Counted from the stretch's first letter, positions 44,163 to 52,979 are shown. The stretch: 64,000 nt of DNA from Bog-532 sp963830385 (GCA_963830385.1 CAWHMD010000002.1:868001-932000), one strand, 5' to 3'. Translations and numbers: made by a program. Notes: generated from the letters alone by a model not told the origin.

Positions 44163-44199
44163 TGCCTGCGTCATTCCCGCCTGCGTCATTCCCGCTGGG
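44155..44199. repeat. Three 15-base tandem repeats each containing the SigR -35 element
   Basis: Units of the form GTCATTCCCGCCTGC (plus strand) are repeated three times, with small changes in the first and last. ATTCC occurs at 44158, 44173 and 44188; on the minus strand each is GGAAT. Only the one nearest sigR has a GTT at the right distance. Confidence 0.7.
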
Positions 44200-44283
44200 C
44201 GGGGGTGAACTTCTCCCGGCGGGGAACATACACTCCACAACCCGTGCGGCAGAGTGGTGGCCGCAGCCACGGCAGGAGTATCG

Positions 44284-45198
44284 GTGAGGCCTTCGGCCAA
44301 CGCCACGGCCGTCGGCGATCCCGGGTCGCTGTCGCCGTACTGGCGCTTTCACCAGGCGGTGGCCGAGGCGCAGCTTGCGTCCTGGCTGCCCCGCGAAGGC
44401 CGCCTGATGGTGGACATCTCGGGACCGCACGCGAGGGCGGCCCAGATCGCAGCCACAGCCGGCCATACCGTCGTACGGGTGGCCGGCGTCGCGCCCCGCC
44501 CCAGCGGGCAGGTCGACGGCGTGCCGCCGGGCCTGGTGCCGCCGCCACCGGAGGGGCACATCAACGGGTACGGTGCCGCGGCACTCAACGGAGCTGGCGA
44601 GGGCCGGGTCGACCTGGTCTCGGCCGACCCGGCTTCGTTGTCGTTCCTGGCCGACGGCTGCGCCGACGGCATCATCGCCGAGGACCGCACGCTGTCCATG
44701 CAGCTGGCGGCCGAGAACCTGATCGCCGACATCGCCCGCGTCCTGCGCCCGGCCGGCCGGGTCCTGGCCAGCGTGGACTCGCTGGTCCTGGGCATGGCTA
44801 TGCTGGCCGAGCAGCGGCACTGGGCCGAGCTGACCGACCTGCCGCACGCCGAGGTGGTCCTGGTCCCCTGGCCGGACGGCACGATCACCCGCTGCTTCGG
44901 CGCCGAGCAGCTGCGCGAGCTGTTCAGCGACGCCGGCCTGACCGTCATGTGGATCCGCCCGCGGACGGTGTTCTCGCCCTCGACCGTGGCCCACGTCCTC
45001 AACCGCGACCCCAAGGCCCTCCCCCGCCTGGTCGAAGCCGAGCTGGCCATCCGCCCCGACGAGTCCGTCGGCGTCCAGCTGGTCGTCTCCGCCCGCAAGC
45101 AAGGCCCCCCGCCGCCCCCGCTGAGCCGCCCAGAAGGCCGCGTGGTGGAGCGGCGGCGGCCGGGGTTTGGGTACGTTTCTCCGCAGATGCTGCGGTAA
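44284..45198 (+). CDS. Class I SAM-dependent methyltransferase-like protein
   Basis: 304 residues. The core is Rossmann-like: GRLMVDISGPHARAAQIAATAG at motif I, RVDLVSADPASLSFLADGCADGII, and DIARVLRPAGRVLASVDSLV. Motif I lacks the usual GxGxG (DISGPHARA), so SAM binding is not certain. The C-terminus has a Pro-rich stretch. GTG 44284 follows AGGAG at ideal spacing. It is divergent from sigR and shares its upstream region; a homologue beside sigR is common in actinobacteria as far as I recall. Substrate unknown. Confidence 0.7.
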   Translation: MRPSANATAVGDPGSLSPYWRFHQAVAEAQLASWLPREGRLMVDISGPHARAAQIAATAGHTVVRVAGVAPRPSGQVDGVPPGLVPPPPEGHINGYGAAALNGAGEGRVDLVSADPASLSFLADGCADGIIAEDRTLSMQLAAENLIADIARVLRPAGRVLASVDSLVLGMAMLAEQRHWAELTDLPHAEVVLVPWPDGTITRCFGAEQLRELFSDAGLTVMWIRPRTVFSPSTVAHVLNRDPKALPRLVEAELAIRPDESVGVQLVVSARKQGPPPPPLSRPEGRVVERRRPGFGYVSPQMLR

Positions 45199-45252
45199 AA
45201 CGTACCCGCATCGGAAGTGCACACGCAGTACCTGAGGGGCGGTGGAGCGCCC

Positions 45253-45603
45253 TCAGCGGTTGCGGCGGTCGTGTTTGCCTTGGCAGGCGACGCAGCGGGA
45301 CGCGTCCGGGCGGGCTTCCAGGCGGCCGTCCGGGACCGGTTTGCCGCAGTCGACGCAGAGGCCGTAGATCCCGTCCTTCATCCTGGTCAGCGCGGCCAGC
45401 ACGTTGCCGCGCTGTTGCTGGGCGGAGTGGAGCACCGCTTCGGTGCGGTCGGTCTCGGACAGGTTGGCGCCCGCGTCGGCGGGGTCAAAGGAGTTCGACG
45501 GGCCGTCCCCGGGAGCCGGGCGCTCGCCGTTCAGCACGGCTATCGACCGGTCCAGGCCGTCGAGCATCTCCTCAAGGCGCTTACGCGTGACTGCAGTGTC
45601 CAC
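45253..45603 (-). CDS. TraR/DksA-type zinc-finger protein
   Basis: About 116 residues with a C-terminal C4 zinc finger, CVDCGKPVPDGRLEA then CVACQGKHD (Cys-x2-Cys-x17-Cys-x2-Cys), preceded by a coiled-coil helix pair. DksA proteins enter the RNA polymerase secondary channel. The tip residues here (FDPADAGANLSETDR) include a DPAD-type acidic stretch. GTG 45603 has GGAGG upstream; GTG 45666 would add 21 residues and overlap the SRAP gene. It is downstream of the SRAP gene on the same strand. Confidence 0.82.
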   Translation of the reverse strand: MDTAVTRKRLEEMLDGLDRSIAVLNGERPAPGDGPSNSFDPADAGANLSETDRTEAVLHSAQQQRGNVLAALTRMKDGIYGLCVDCGKPVPDGRLEARPDASRCVACQGKHDRRNR

Positions 45604-45646
45604 GGCAGCATCCGCCTCCTGTCCGCCGGCCCTTGCGGCCGGGTGG

Positions 45647-46405
45647 TCATACCGTCCCTGGCTCACGCGCTTCGGGTACGGGAGCGATCAGGCCGGGCCC
45701 GTCGTTGCGCACGGAGTTGACCGCGGTCGACACCGGCCGGGTCTCCAGGGCGTCGGACGCGGCGGGCGCCATGACCTTGAGCAGCCGGTCCGCGTCGCCG
45801 GGGGCCGGGTCCAGCCAGTCCGCCCACTGGCCGGGGCTGATCACCATCGGCATCCGGTCGTGCACCCAGCCCACCTCATCGGTGGCGCGGGTGGTGATGA
45901 TCGTCGCGGTCCACAGCCACGCCTTGGGATGGTCGGACGGCAGCTCGGCGTCCCGCCACAGCTCGTACAGCCCGGCGAACGCCATCGGCGTCCCGTCCGC
46001 CCGGTGGATGAAGTACGGCTGCTTGCGGGGCTTACCGCCGTCCGGGTTGGGCAGCGTCCGCCACTCGTAGTAGCCGTCGGCCGGGATCAGGCACCGGCGC
46101 CGGGCGAACGCGTTGCGGAACGACGGCTTCTCGGTGACGGTCTCCGCCCGGGCGTTGATCAGCCGCCCGGCTCCAGACAGGTCCTTGGCCCAGGACGGGA
46201 TCAGGCCCCAGCGCACCGTGTGCAGTTCCCGGGCGGGTGGGCCGTCCCTGTCCTCCCGCGGCGAACGGGTCATGACCGCGTAGATGGAATCGGTCGGGGC
46301 GACGTTGTAATCGGGCGACAGATCGCCGGTCACCTGGTCACGCTCGATGCCGAACTCGTCGATGAGTTGCTGACGCTCGCGCGCGGAAACGAATCGCCCG
46401 CACAT
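45647..46405 (-). CDS. SOS response-associated peptidase (SRAP/YedK/HMCES family)
   Basis: A 252-residue SRAP protein that protects abasic sites in single-stranded DNA by forming a thiazolidine link through Cys2. Conserved features are MCGRFV at the N-terminus (Cys2 exposed after Met removal), YNVAPTD, RWGLIPSWAKD, INARAETV, RCLIPADGYYEW with the active glutamate, and VHDRMPM with the histidine. It lies upstream of the DksA-type gene. In M. tuberculosis the homologue Rv3226c lies beside aroA and rsgA; here rsgA follows directly with no aroA. Confidence 0.94.
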   Translation of the reverse strand: MCGRFVSARERQQLIDEFGIERDQVTGDLSPDYNVAPTDSIYAVMTRSPREDRDGPPARELHTVRWGLIPSWAKDLSGAGRLINARAETVTEKPSFRNAFARRRCLIPADGYYEWRTLPNPDGGKPRKQPYFIHRADGTPMAFAGLYELWRDAELPSDHPKAWLWTATIITTRATDEVGWVHDRMPMVISPGQWADWLDPAPGDADRLLKVMAPAASDALETRPVSTAVNSVRNDGPGLIAPVPEAREPGTV

Positions 46406-46588
46406 ACCCCATATCCAGATACATAAGTCGTTGCGTGAACAAGCGCTTAATGCGCCGTTTCATTTCCGGAAAGGCGGTCAGCCAAACCCGGGGCCAAGGC
46501 TAGCCACCGCGCGCGATAAGGCGCCTCCGCGGGCGAGCCGATAACCTCACGTTATGGAAGGCGATTCGGCACGACGGGAGCGGGAGCG

Positions 46589-47602
46589 CTGAGCCCACGC
46601 GACCTCGATGAGGACGACATCCGGGTGCGCCCGGGCAAGGGCACGCGGCCGCGGACGCGGCGCCGCCCGGCCCACTCCGGCGCGCCGGAGGGGTTCGTGA
46701 CCACGATCGACCGGGGCCGTTACCACTGCCTGACCGACGACCGGATGGTCACCGCGATGAAGGCCCGCGAGCTGGGACGGCGCAGTGTCGTGGTCGGGGA
46801 CCGGGTGGTGCTGGCCGGCGACGTGTCCGGGGACCCGGGCACGCTGGCCCGGATCGTCCGCATCCAGCCGCGGACCTCGGCCCTGCGCCGGTCGCCCGAC
46901 GACACCGACCCGGTGGAGCGGGTCATCGTGGCCAACGCCGAGCAGCTGGTCATCGTCTGCGCGCTGGCCCAGCCGTCGCCGCATCTGCGGTTCGTGGACC
47001 GGTGCCTGGTCGCCGCCTACGACGCCGGCATCAGCCCCAGGCTCTGCCTGACCAAGGCCGACCTGGCCCCGCCGGACGAGGTGCTCAGCATCTACGCACC
47101 GCTCGGCCTGCCTGCCCAGGTGACCCAGCGCCCGCTGACCGCGGACCAGCTGGCCGGGTTGCAGGCGGTACTGGACGGGAAGATCAGCGTGATGATCGGC
47201 CAGTCCGGAGTGGGTAAGTCGACGCTGGTCAACGCCCTGGTCCCGGACGCCGACCGGGTCACTGGCACGGTCAACCCGGTGACCGGCCGGGGGCGGCACA
47301 CCTCGTCGTCGGCGGTGGCGCTGCCGCTGCCCGGCGGCGGCTGGATCATCGACACCCCCGGGGTGCGCGGCTTCGGCCTCGGCGGCGTCAGCCCGGAGCG
47401 GGTGGTGGAAGCCTTTCCCGATCTGGCCGAGGGCACCGCGGAGTGCCCGCCCGGCGATGATCACCTGGGCCCGGACTGCGGGCTGGACCAATGGGCCGCC
47501 GAGCACGGGGCCCAGACCCGGCTGGACTCGTTGCGCCGCCTGCTGGCCAGCCGGGACGGCCGCGACACGGCCGACAGCAGCGACACCCCCGACCCGGCCT
47601 GA
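46589..47602 (+). CDS. rsgA: Ribosome small-subunit-dependent GTPase A
   Basis: About 337 residues, a circularly permuted GTPase for late 30S assembly: OB-fold domain (about 25-110), then G4 LTKADLAPP, G1 MIGQSGVGKSTLVNAL and G3 IDTPGVRGFG in permuted order. In the C-terminal zinc motif one ligand seems replaced: CPPGDDHLGPDC, where relatives have Cys at the first Asp. The conserved leader DLDEDDIRVRPGKGTRPRTR runs upstream of GTG 46625. The only start-like codon that keeps it is CTG 46589, eight bases after GGGAG, so I place the start there; GTG 46625 is the alternative. Confidence 0.88.
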   Translation: MSPRDLDEDDIRVRPGKGTRPRTRRRPAHSGAPEGFVTTIDRGRYHCLTDDRMVTAMKARELGRRSVVVGDRVVLAGDVSGDPGTLARIVRIQPRTSALRRSPDDTDPVERVIVANAEQLVIVCALAQPSPHLRFVDRCLVAAYDAGISPRLCLTKADLAPPDEVLSIYAPLGLPAQVTQRPLTADQLAGLQAVLDGKISVMIGQSGVGKSTLVNALVPDADRVTGTVNPVTGRGRHTSSSAVALPLPGGGWIIDTPGVRGFGLGGVSPERVVEAFPDLAEGTAECPPGDDHLGPDCGLDQWAAEHGAQTRLDSLRRLLASRDGRDTADSSDTPDPA

Positions 47603-47611
47603 GAGAGAAGT

Positions 47612-47944
47612 TCAGGCCAGGTCGAGGTCGACGGTGCCGCCGCTGCGCCAGTAGACCCCCGCCTGCCGGGACAGGAACCCCTCGTCGACCAGGTACCGGC
47701 GCAGCACCGCGTGGTCCTCGCACAGGACCCGCAGCACGTCGTCGACCACCGCCTCCGGATAGCGCAGCCCCGGCTCGAAGGCCTGGGCCACACAGTCCAG
47801 CAACAGCCGCCGCCGGGCCGGGCGGGCCGGCATGGCGACGATCCGGCCCTGGCGCACGAACGGCGCGAACTGCTCGTCGCGGTCCAGCTGGCCGGACACA
47901 CGGCTGGCCGCGTCCCCCGCTTTCTTCAGGCTGACTTCGCCCAT
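47612..47944 (-). CDS. DUF2087 domain protein
   Basis: A 110-residue protein with the DUF2087 pattern: FVRQGRIVAMPARPARRRLLLD, a central helix LRYPEAVVDDVLRVL and DHAVLRRYLVDEGFLSRQAG near the C-terminus. The domain is often attached to transcription regulators and looks like a small nucleic-acid-binding fold; the function is unknown. It is convergent with rsgA (9 bases) and divergent from hisN (75 bases). ATG 47944. Confidence 0.8.
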   Translation of the reverse strand: MGEVSLKKAGDAASRVSGQLDRDEQFAPFVRQGRIVAMPARPARRRLLLDCVAQAFEPGLRYPEAVVDDVLRVLCEDHAVLRRYLVDEGFLSRQAGVYWRSGGTVDLDLA

Positions 47945-48019
47945 CTGCTCAGTGTGCCCCCTGAGCCGCGCCGGCGCTCGCCTGGTCACCAGACTCGCCG
48001 AAGCGGTAGCGTTCTGCGC

Positions 48020-48805
48020 GTGCCCCGCTATGACGACGACCTGCGATTTGCGCATGTCCTCGCCGACGCGGCTGACGACATCACCACCAGGCGGTTCAAG
48101 GCGCTCAACCTCGAAGTCGAGACCAAACCCGACTTGACCCCGGTTACCGATGCCGACCGCGCGGCCGAGGAGTCGCTGCGCAACGTGCTGCGCCGGTCCC
48201 GGCCGCGGGACGCCGTGCTGGGCGAGGAATTCGGCCGGGTGGGGCACGGACCGCGCTGCTGGGTCATCGACCCGATCGACGGGACCAAGAACTTCGTCCG
48301 CGGCGTCCCGGTCTGGGCCACGCTCATCGGGCTGATGGACGGCGACGAGGTGACGGTGGGCGTGGTGTCGGCGCCCGCGCTGGGCCGCCGCTGGTGGGCG
48401 GCCCGCAACGGCGGAGCCTGGACCGGCCGCAGCCTGATGAAGGCCAGCCGCTGCACGGTGTCCGGGGTCGGCGACCTCGACGACGCGTCGCTGTCCTACT
48501 CCAGCCTGGGCGGCTGGCAGGATCGTGGCCGCCTGGACGGGTTCCTGGGCCTGACCCGGTCGGTGTGGCGGAGCCGGGCCTACGGCGACTTCTGGTCGCA
48601 CGTGCTGGTGGCCGAGGGCGCGGTGGACGTCTCGGCCGAGCCCGAGGTCTCGCTCTGGGACATCGCCGCCCTCCAGGTCATCGTGGAGGAGGCGGGTGGC
48701 CGGTTCACCGACATCGACGGTAACCGCACCCCCGAGGGCGGCAGCATCGTCTGCACCAACGGGCGCCTGCACGACGAGGTACTCGCGCGCCTCAAGACCC
48801 TTTAA
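48020..48805 (+). CDS. hisN: Histidinol-phosphatase / inositol monophosphatase family
   Basis: A 261-residue Mg2+-dependent phosphatase of the IMP superfamily with all metal motifs: GEEFG, WVIDPIDGTKNFVRGVPVW and EVSLWDIAALQVIVEEAGG. Actinobacterial members at this locus (next to rsgA/aroA) are histidinol-phosphate phosphatases (HisN) completing histidine synthesis; inositol-phosphatase activity cannot be excluded. GTG 48020 starts VPRYDDDLRFAH, the usual N-terminus. A 15-bp hairpin lies 136 bases downstream. Confidence 0.9.
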   Translation: MPRYDDDLRFAHVLADAADDITTRRFKALNLEVETKPDLTPVTDADRAAEESLRNVLRRSRPRDAVLGEEFGRVGHGPRCWVIDPIDGTKNFVRGVPVWATLIGLMDGDEVTVGVVSAPALGRRWWAARNGGAWTGRSLMKASRCTVSGVGDLDDASLSYSSLGGWQDRGRLDGFLGLTRSVWRSRAYGDFWSHVLVAEGAVDVSAEPEVSLWDIAALQVIVEEAGGRFTDIDGNRTPEGGSIVCTNGRLHDEVLARLKTL

Positions 48806-48941
48806 TTCCGCAATAAAAGGCTCCGGGCAGGCGAAACGTCTCAGGCTGGCGGCAGCCTGTTAAAGCGGAAAGAGCGGGGCGACACACCCGCGCGCGGTTA
48901 CCGCGAGCGGCCGGCGGGGATGCCTCGAACGGCAACTCCAC

Positions 48942-48981
48942 GGGCGGCCGGGGCCCAGCACCCGAGGGGCCCCGGCCGCCC
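48942..48981 (+). terminator. 15-bp GC hairpin downstream of hisN
   Basis: A perfect stem (48942-48956 with 48967-48981; GGGCGGCCGGGGCCC and its complement) with a 10-base loop, between hisN and the next small gene. It may end the hisN transcript. Confidence 0.65.
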
Positions 48982-49035
48982 ATCACGTTCGATATTCTCT
49001 CCGTCACTCTGAGTCGTAAGAAGCGAGAGGACGCG

Positions 49036-49224
49036 ATGGTCTCGGACGCGCAGATGCAGGCCCAGCTGGAGCGGCTGCCACCCGGGCACCCGTCGTCGCC
49101 GTGGGACGCGGACGGCCGCCGGCGGCCCCCGCCGCCGTGGCTGGCCGAGCTCGAGCTGCCGCTGCCCGGTCACTGGCCGGGCGCCGTCAGCGAAAGCCCA
49201 GCCAGCGAAAACTCCGGAAAATGA
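49036..49224 (+). CDS. Small Pro-rich hypothetical protein
   Basis: A 62-residue protein, MVSDAQMQAQLERLPPGHPS at the start, with Pro-rich centre RRRPPPPWLAELELPLPGHW. AGAGGACGCG precedes the ATG. No domain, signal peptide or membrane helix is visible. The position between two strong stem structures supports a real gene weakly; it may be the first gene ahead of the 49.4-55 kb cassette. Not recognised. Confidence 0.45.
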   Translation: MVSDAQMQAQLERLPPGHPSSPWDADGRRRPPPPWLAELELPLPGHWPGAVSESPASENSGK

Positions 49225-49411
49225 TGCCGGCAGGGGAACCGCCGGGGCGGCCGGCCACGTCATAGTTGTGCCGGTGGCCAGGGGCCGGGCAGGCGAACCC
49301 ATCCTCGCCAGCCCGGCCCCCGCACTTTCCCCGGGCTTGCCGGGAGCTTGCCTTAGCGGCGGCCGTCGCGCTCGATTCGCCGTCACCGGGCCGGAGTGAG
49401 ACCGTAGACGG

Positions 49412-50857
49412 GTGAACCGGGACCGCGCGGAACGCCATCTGCGGCTGGCCGCCGAGGCGGGCCTGCGGCGGGCCCGGGCGCTGTCCGACGACGGCGGGCC
49501 CGGCGCCCCGGCGGTCTTCAGCGACTGCGTCCTCCGGCTGAGCAGCGTGGCGATGGCGCTGACCGCGGTGGGGGCGCTGGACGGCGACCGGGCCGACGAC
49601 ATCCTCGTCCAGTTCCAGGCTGCGCTGGCCGTCCGCCGCCGGTTGCAGCCGCAGACGGCGGGGCCGTTGCTGCGCCGGGGGGCGCGGCCGCGGATCACGG
49701 CCCCGACCGCGCCGCTCCCGCCCGCAGGGGCGCCGGTGCCGTCGGGCTCGCCGGCGCCGCCGGTGCCGTCGGTTCCCTGGCGGGTGTGGCCGGTGGGGCG
49801 CATGCTCCCGTTCCGGGATGAGTTCGTGGCCGGAGAGCTGTACGTGCTGTCGCTGCTGGTCTCGGCCCGCCGGGCGCAGGCGCTGACGTTCGCCCCGCTG
49901 CGACCGGCCGTCGCGGGCGGCGGGTACACCAGCTTCCCGGAGCCGTTCGCGAAGCTCACCGCGGCCGACGACCGCGGCACGGCCTACCGGGTGACGTTCT
50001 CCGGCGGCGGGGCCGGCCTGCAGTGGGAGGGCGAGCTGAACATCGAGCCGGCCCCGCCGCCAGCCGCCCGCTGGCTCGAGCTGACGGCCGGCGACGGCAT
50101 CCCGCCGCTGCGGATCGACCTGACGGCTCCGCCGCCGCCCGTCGCCGTGACCGTGCAGCCCCAGGACAGCCAGCCCGGCGAGCAGTTGCTGGAGCACGCC
50201 GCCCAGCAGATCCTGGCCAGCTCGGCCAGCCGTCCCGGCGACACCAGGCGGCAGGCCTACGGCCTCGGGGACGTGATCGCGGGGCTGGAGGCGGCCGGGG
50301 CGCTGTCGCCGTTCAGCCCGGTGCCCGGGTACCTGGCCACGATCTGCGAACGGCTCGGGATCGGCAACCACGGCATCACCGCCGCGCCCAGCGCCCGGCT
50401 GCCCGGACCGTGGCTGAGCGTGCTGGCCTGGTACGGGCGGCGGCACCGGCCAACGGTGCACGACGGCACGGCCACCCTGGGCGTCGTGCTGCCCGACGTG
50501 AACGGCGCCCCGATCGCGCTCGGCGGGCTGCACACCCGCGGCAACCAGACGTTCCTGCACCTGGTGGTGGCGCCCCGGCCGGCCGGTGAGGCCGGAGGCG
50601 CGGTGGCGGCAGGGCCGGTCATGGACGGCGGGCCGTTTTCGCACCGGGACTTCTGCTGCTGGCTCCGCGACGACAGCAGCCAGTGGCACGTCGCGGTCCC
50701 CGGGACCTGGCACGGCGAGACCGGCGGTGAGCTGGCTGGGACGCTGCAGGTGCTGCCGCCGCTCGGCCGGGACAGCTCCCGGGTCACGGTGCTGGCCAGC
50801 ACGCTGACCGGCCGGGTGCGCGCGGAGGTGCCGCTGCGCTGGTGGGCGGCGCCGTGA
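49412..50857 (+). CDS. Unrecognised 481-residue protein, first gene of MoxR-VWA cassette
   Basis: 481 residues, no recognised domain. The N-terminal 70 are helical (ERHLRLAAEAGLRRARALSD). A Pro/Ala-rich linker follows at about 90-125. The rest is mixed alpha/beta, with an insert FGDV-like helix region around 285-315 and a beta-rich C-terminus (VTVLASTLTGRVRAEVPLRW). No membrane or signal segment. GTG 49412 start. The stop overlaps the next start by GTGA. Genetic coupling to an AAA+ ATPase and a VWA protein suggests a substrate, adaptor or effector of that pair; the function is unknown. Confidence 0.75.
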   Translation: MNRDRAERHLRLAAEAGLRRARALSDDGGPGAPAVFSDCVLRLSSVAMALTAVGALDGDRADDILVQFQAALAVRRRLQPQTAGPLLRRGARPRITAPTAPLPPAGAPVPSGSPAPPVPSVPWRVWPVGRMLPFRDEFVAGELYVLSLLVSARRAQALTFAPLRPAVAGGGYTSFPEPFAKLTAADDRGTAYRVTFSGGGAGLQWEGELNIEPAPPPAARWLELTAGDGIPPLRIDLTAPPPPVAVTVQPQDSQPGEQLLEHAAQQILASSASRPGDTRRQAYGLGDVIAGLEAAGALSPFSPVPGYLATICERLGIGNHGITAAPSARLPGPWLSVLAWYGRRHRPTVHDGTATLGVVLPDVNGAPIALGGLHTRGNQTFLHLVVAPRPAGEAGGAVAAGPVMDGGPFSHRDFCCWLRDDSSQWHVAVPGTWHGETGGELAGTLQVLPPLGRDSSRVTVLASTLTGRVRAEVPLRWWAAP

Positions 50858-51837
50858 CCGGGGTCCCGTGGTGGCGGGCGCTGCCCGCGGTGGAGACCTG
50901 GGTGCCGTGTGGTGAGCACACCCACCCGGTGCGCTGGGCGGACGGGACGCTGAGCCTGCCCGCGCACCCCGACGCCGAGGGTGAGGCGGTGCTGGCCGCG
51001 CTGGGCGGCGAGAAGGCCGGCTGCCTGGAGGTGACCGAGGCCTGGCACCGGCACGGCAGCGACCTGGACATGCTGGCGGTCGGCCCCCGCGGCCCGGACG
51101 ACGACGTCGGGGTCAGCTGGGAGGAGGTGCTGGACTTCCGCGAAAACCGGCTGGGCGGCCGGTTCGGCCGGCGGCCGTCGTGGGGCGGCGGGTACGGCGG
51201 CGGGCTCTTCGGCGGCACCGGGCGGGCGGGTAGCCGGCCGATGATCCCGGCCGGGGGCATTCCCGGGCCGTCGCCGGAGCTGGTCCGGCTGCGGGCCGAA
51301 CGGCTGGAGATGCTGACGCTGCTCGCGCTCGGCCCGGCCTTCCAGCAGCTGCTGTCGGGCACGATCGCGGCCGCCTGGGCGGACGGCGGCGCCCGGGCGG
51401 CGGAGGCGCCGGCCCACCAGCCCGCGCTGGAGGCCGCGCTGACCGGGCGGCTGGCCCCGGCCGCGGCCGCCTGGCTGGGGGTCGAGCCCGACCTGGTCGA
51501 CGCCCGTCTGGCCGACGGCGGTACGGGCTGGGGAGAATTCGAGCTGACCAGTACCCGGGCCGGGCGCCGGCTGCAGGCCGTCCTTCCGCTCGGCTGGCTG
51601 GCCTCGGTGTGGGCGCCGGGCCTGGCGGTGGTGGCCGGGCACCTGGTCGTGGCGGTGGAGCAGGCCGCCTGGCCGGACGCCACCGTGCTGGCCGTCCCAG
51701 TCCCGGGACAGCCACCGGTGCGGCTGGTGGTGCGGGCCGTCGACGGCGAGACCGGCACGGACGTGGGCGGACCCGGGCACTGCTCCCAGTGGGCACACTG
51801 GGAGCAGGCCGACAGCAGGGAGGCGGACGGAGCTTGA
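50854..51837 (+). CDS. Unrecognised 327-residue protein, second gene of MoxR-VWA cassette
   Basis: About 327 residues starting VTGVPWWRALPAVETWVPCG. A first mixed region with a conserved-looking CGEHTHPVRWADG is followed by a Gly/Arg-rich linker (residues about 100-135) and a mostly helical second half ending in EQADSREADGA. Two cysteines lie near the N-terminus. I do not recognise the family. The GTG start overlaps the upstream stop by four bases, and the ATPase start follows two bases after its stop, so expression is coupled on both sides. Confidence 0.72.
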   Translation: MTGVPWWRALPAVETWVPCGEHTHPVRWADGTLSLPAHPDAEGEAVLAALGGEKAGCLEVTEAWHRHGSDLDMLAVGPRGPDDDVGVSWEEVLDFRENRLGGRFGRRPSWGGGYGGGLFGGTGRAGSRPMIPAGGIPGPSPELVRLRAERLEMLTLLALGPAFQQLLSGTIAAAWADGGARAAEAPAHQPALEAALTGRLAPAAAAWLGVEPDLVDARLADGGTGWGEFELTSTRAGRRLQAVLPLGWLASVWAPGLAVVAGHLVVAVEQAAWPDATVLAVPVPGQPPVRLVVRAVDGETGTDVGGPGHCSQWAHWEQADSREADGA

Positions 51838-51839
51838 GC

Positions 51840-52979
51840 GTGGACGAGGAGCCGACGGCGGCGGCCGCGGGCCGACTGGCCGGTGTGGACGGCACGGATG
51901 CGACCGTGGCCGCGCTTACCGTGGCCGTCGCGGCCCGGGTGCCGGTGCTGCTGTGGGGCGCGCCCGGCACCGGCAAGACCTCGGCCATCCGGGCCATGGC
52001 GGACGCGGCCGGGCTGCCCTGTGAGACCGTGATCGCGTCGATTCGCGAGCCGTCCGACTTCGCGGGCCTGCCGGTGGTGGTGGGCCAGGGCGTCCGGTTC
52101 GCGCCGCCCACCTGGGCTCAGCGGCTGGCCGCGGCCGGCCGGGGCCTGCTGTTCCTGGACGAGCTGTCGACCGCGCCGCCGGCCGTGCAGGCGGCGCTGC
52201 TGCGGGTGGTGCTGGAACGGGTGGTCGGCGACCTCGACCTGCCCGCCGAGGTGGCGGTGGTAGCGGCGGCCAACCCGCCCGAGCAGGCCGCCGACGGCTG
52301 GGACCTGTCCGCCCCGCTGGCCAACCGGCTCTGCCACCTGACCTGGGAGATCAACCCGCGGGTGGTGGCCGACGGGCTGGCCGGCGGCTGGGCCCCGCCG
52401 CGGATCCCCGAGCTGGCCGGGGACTGGGCGGCCGCCGAGATCATGGCGCGCGGGCTGGTCGCGGCGTTCCTGCGGGTCCGGCCCGCGCTGGCCTGCGCCC
52501 CGCCGGCCGACCCGGCGACGGCCGGACGCGGCTGGCCCAGCCCCCGCACCTGGGAGATGACCGCCCGGCTGTGGGCCGCCGCCGACGCGGCCGGAGCCGG
52601 CGGCGAGACCCGGTCGGCGCTGGTCCGGGGCTGCGTGGGCGATGGCCCGGGTGCGGAGTTCCTCACCTGGCTGGCCGCGATGGACCTGCCCGACCCGGAA
52701 GCGGTGCTGGCCGACCCGGCCTCGTTCACGCTGCCGGACCGGGCCGACCGCGCCTACGCGGCGCTGGCCGCGGTCACGGCCGCGGTCACCGCCGACCTGA
52801 CCCCCGAGCGGTGGACGGCGGGCTGGCAGGTGCTGGCCACCGCGGCCGCCGGCGCGCCCGACGTGGCGGCCGCCGCCGCCCGGGTACTGGCCCGGCACCG
52901 CCCCGACGGCGCGCCGCTGCCACCGGAGATCAGGCTGTTCGCCCCGGTCCTGCGCGACGCCGGGCTGCTGTCTTCATGA
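51840..52979 (+). CDS. MoxR-type AAA+ ATPase
   Basis: A 379-residue AAA+ ATPase of the MoxR/RavA class: Walker A LLWGAPGTGKTSAIR, Walker B RGLLFLDELSTAPP, sensor 1 VVAAANPPEQ, and a C-terminal lid domain (about 180-300). MoxR ATPases act as chaperones paired with VWA-domain proteins that carry a MIDAS metal site; such a gene is next, overlapping by ATGA. GTG 51840 has GGAG seven bases upstream; TTG 51834 is a possible earlier start. Cytoplasmic hexamer by family. Confidence 0.9.
   Translation: MDEEPTAAAAGRLAGVDGTDATVAALTVAVAARVPVLLWGAPGTGKTSAIRAMADAAGLPCETVIASIREPSDFAGLPVVVGQGVRFAPPTWAQRLAAAGRGLLFLDELSTAPPAVQAALLRVVLERVVGDLDLPAEVAVVAAANPPEQAADGWDLSAPLANRLCHLTWEINPRVVADGLAGGWAPPRIPELAGDWAAAEIMARGLVAAFLRVRPALACAPPADPATAGRGWPSPRTWEMTARLWAAADAAGAGGETRSALVRGCVGDGPGAEFLTWLAAMDLPDPEAVLADPASFTLPDRADRAYAALAAVTAAVTADLTPERWTAGWQVLATAAAGAPDVAAAAARVLARHRPDGAPLPPEIRLFAPVLRDAGLLSS

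Noticed and set aside
43282..44208. Plus-strand frame of 308 codons across rsrA and sigR
   Set aside because: Antisense shadow; the conserved RsrA and SigR residues are on the minus strand.
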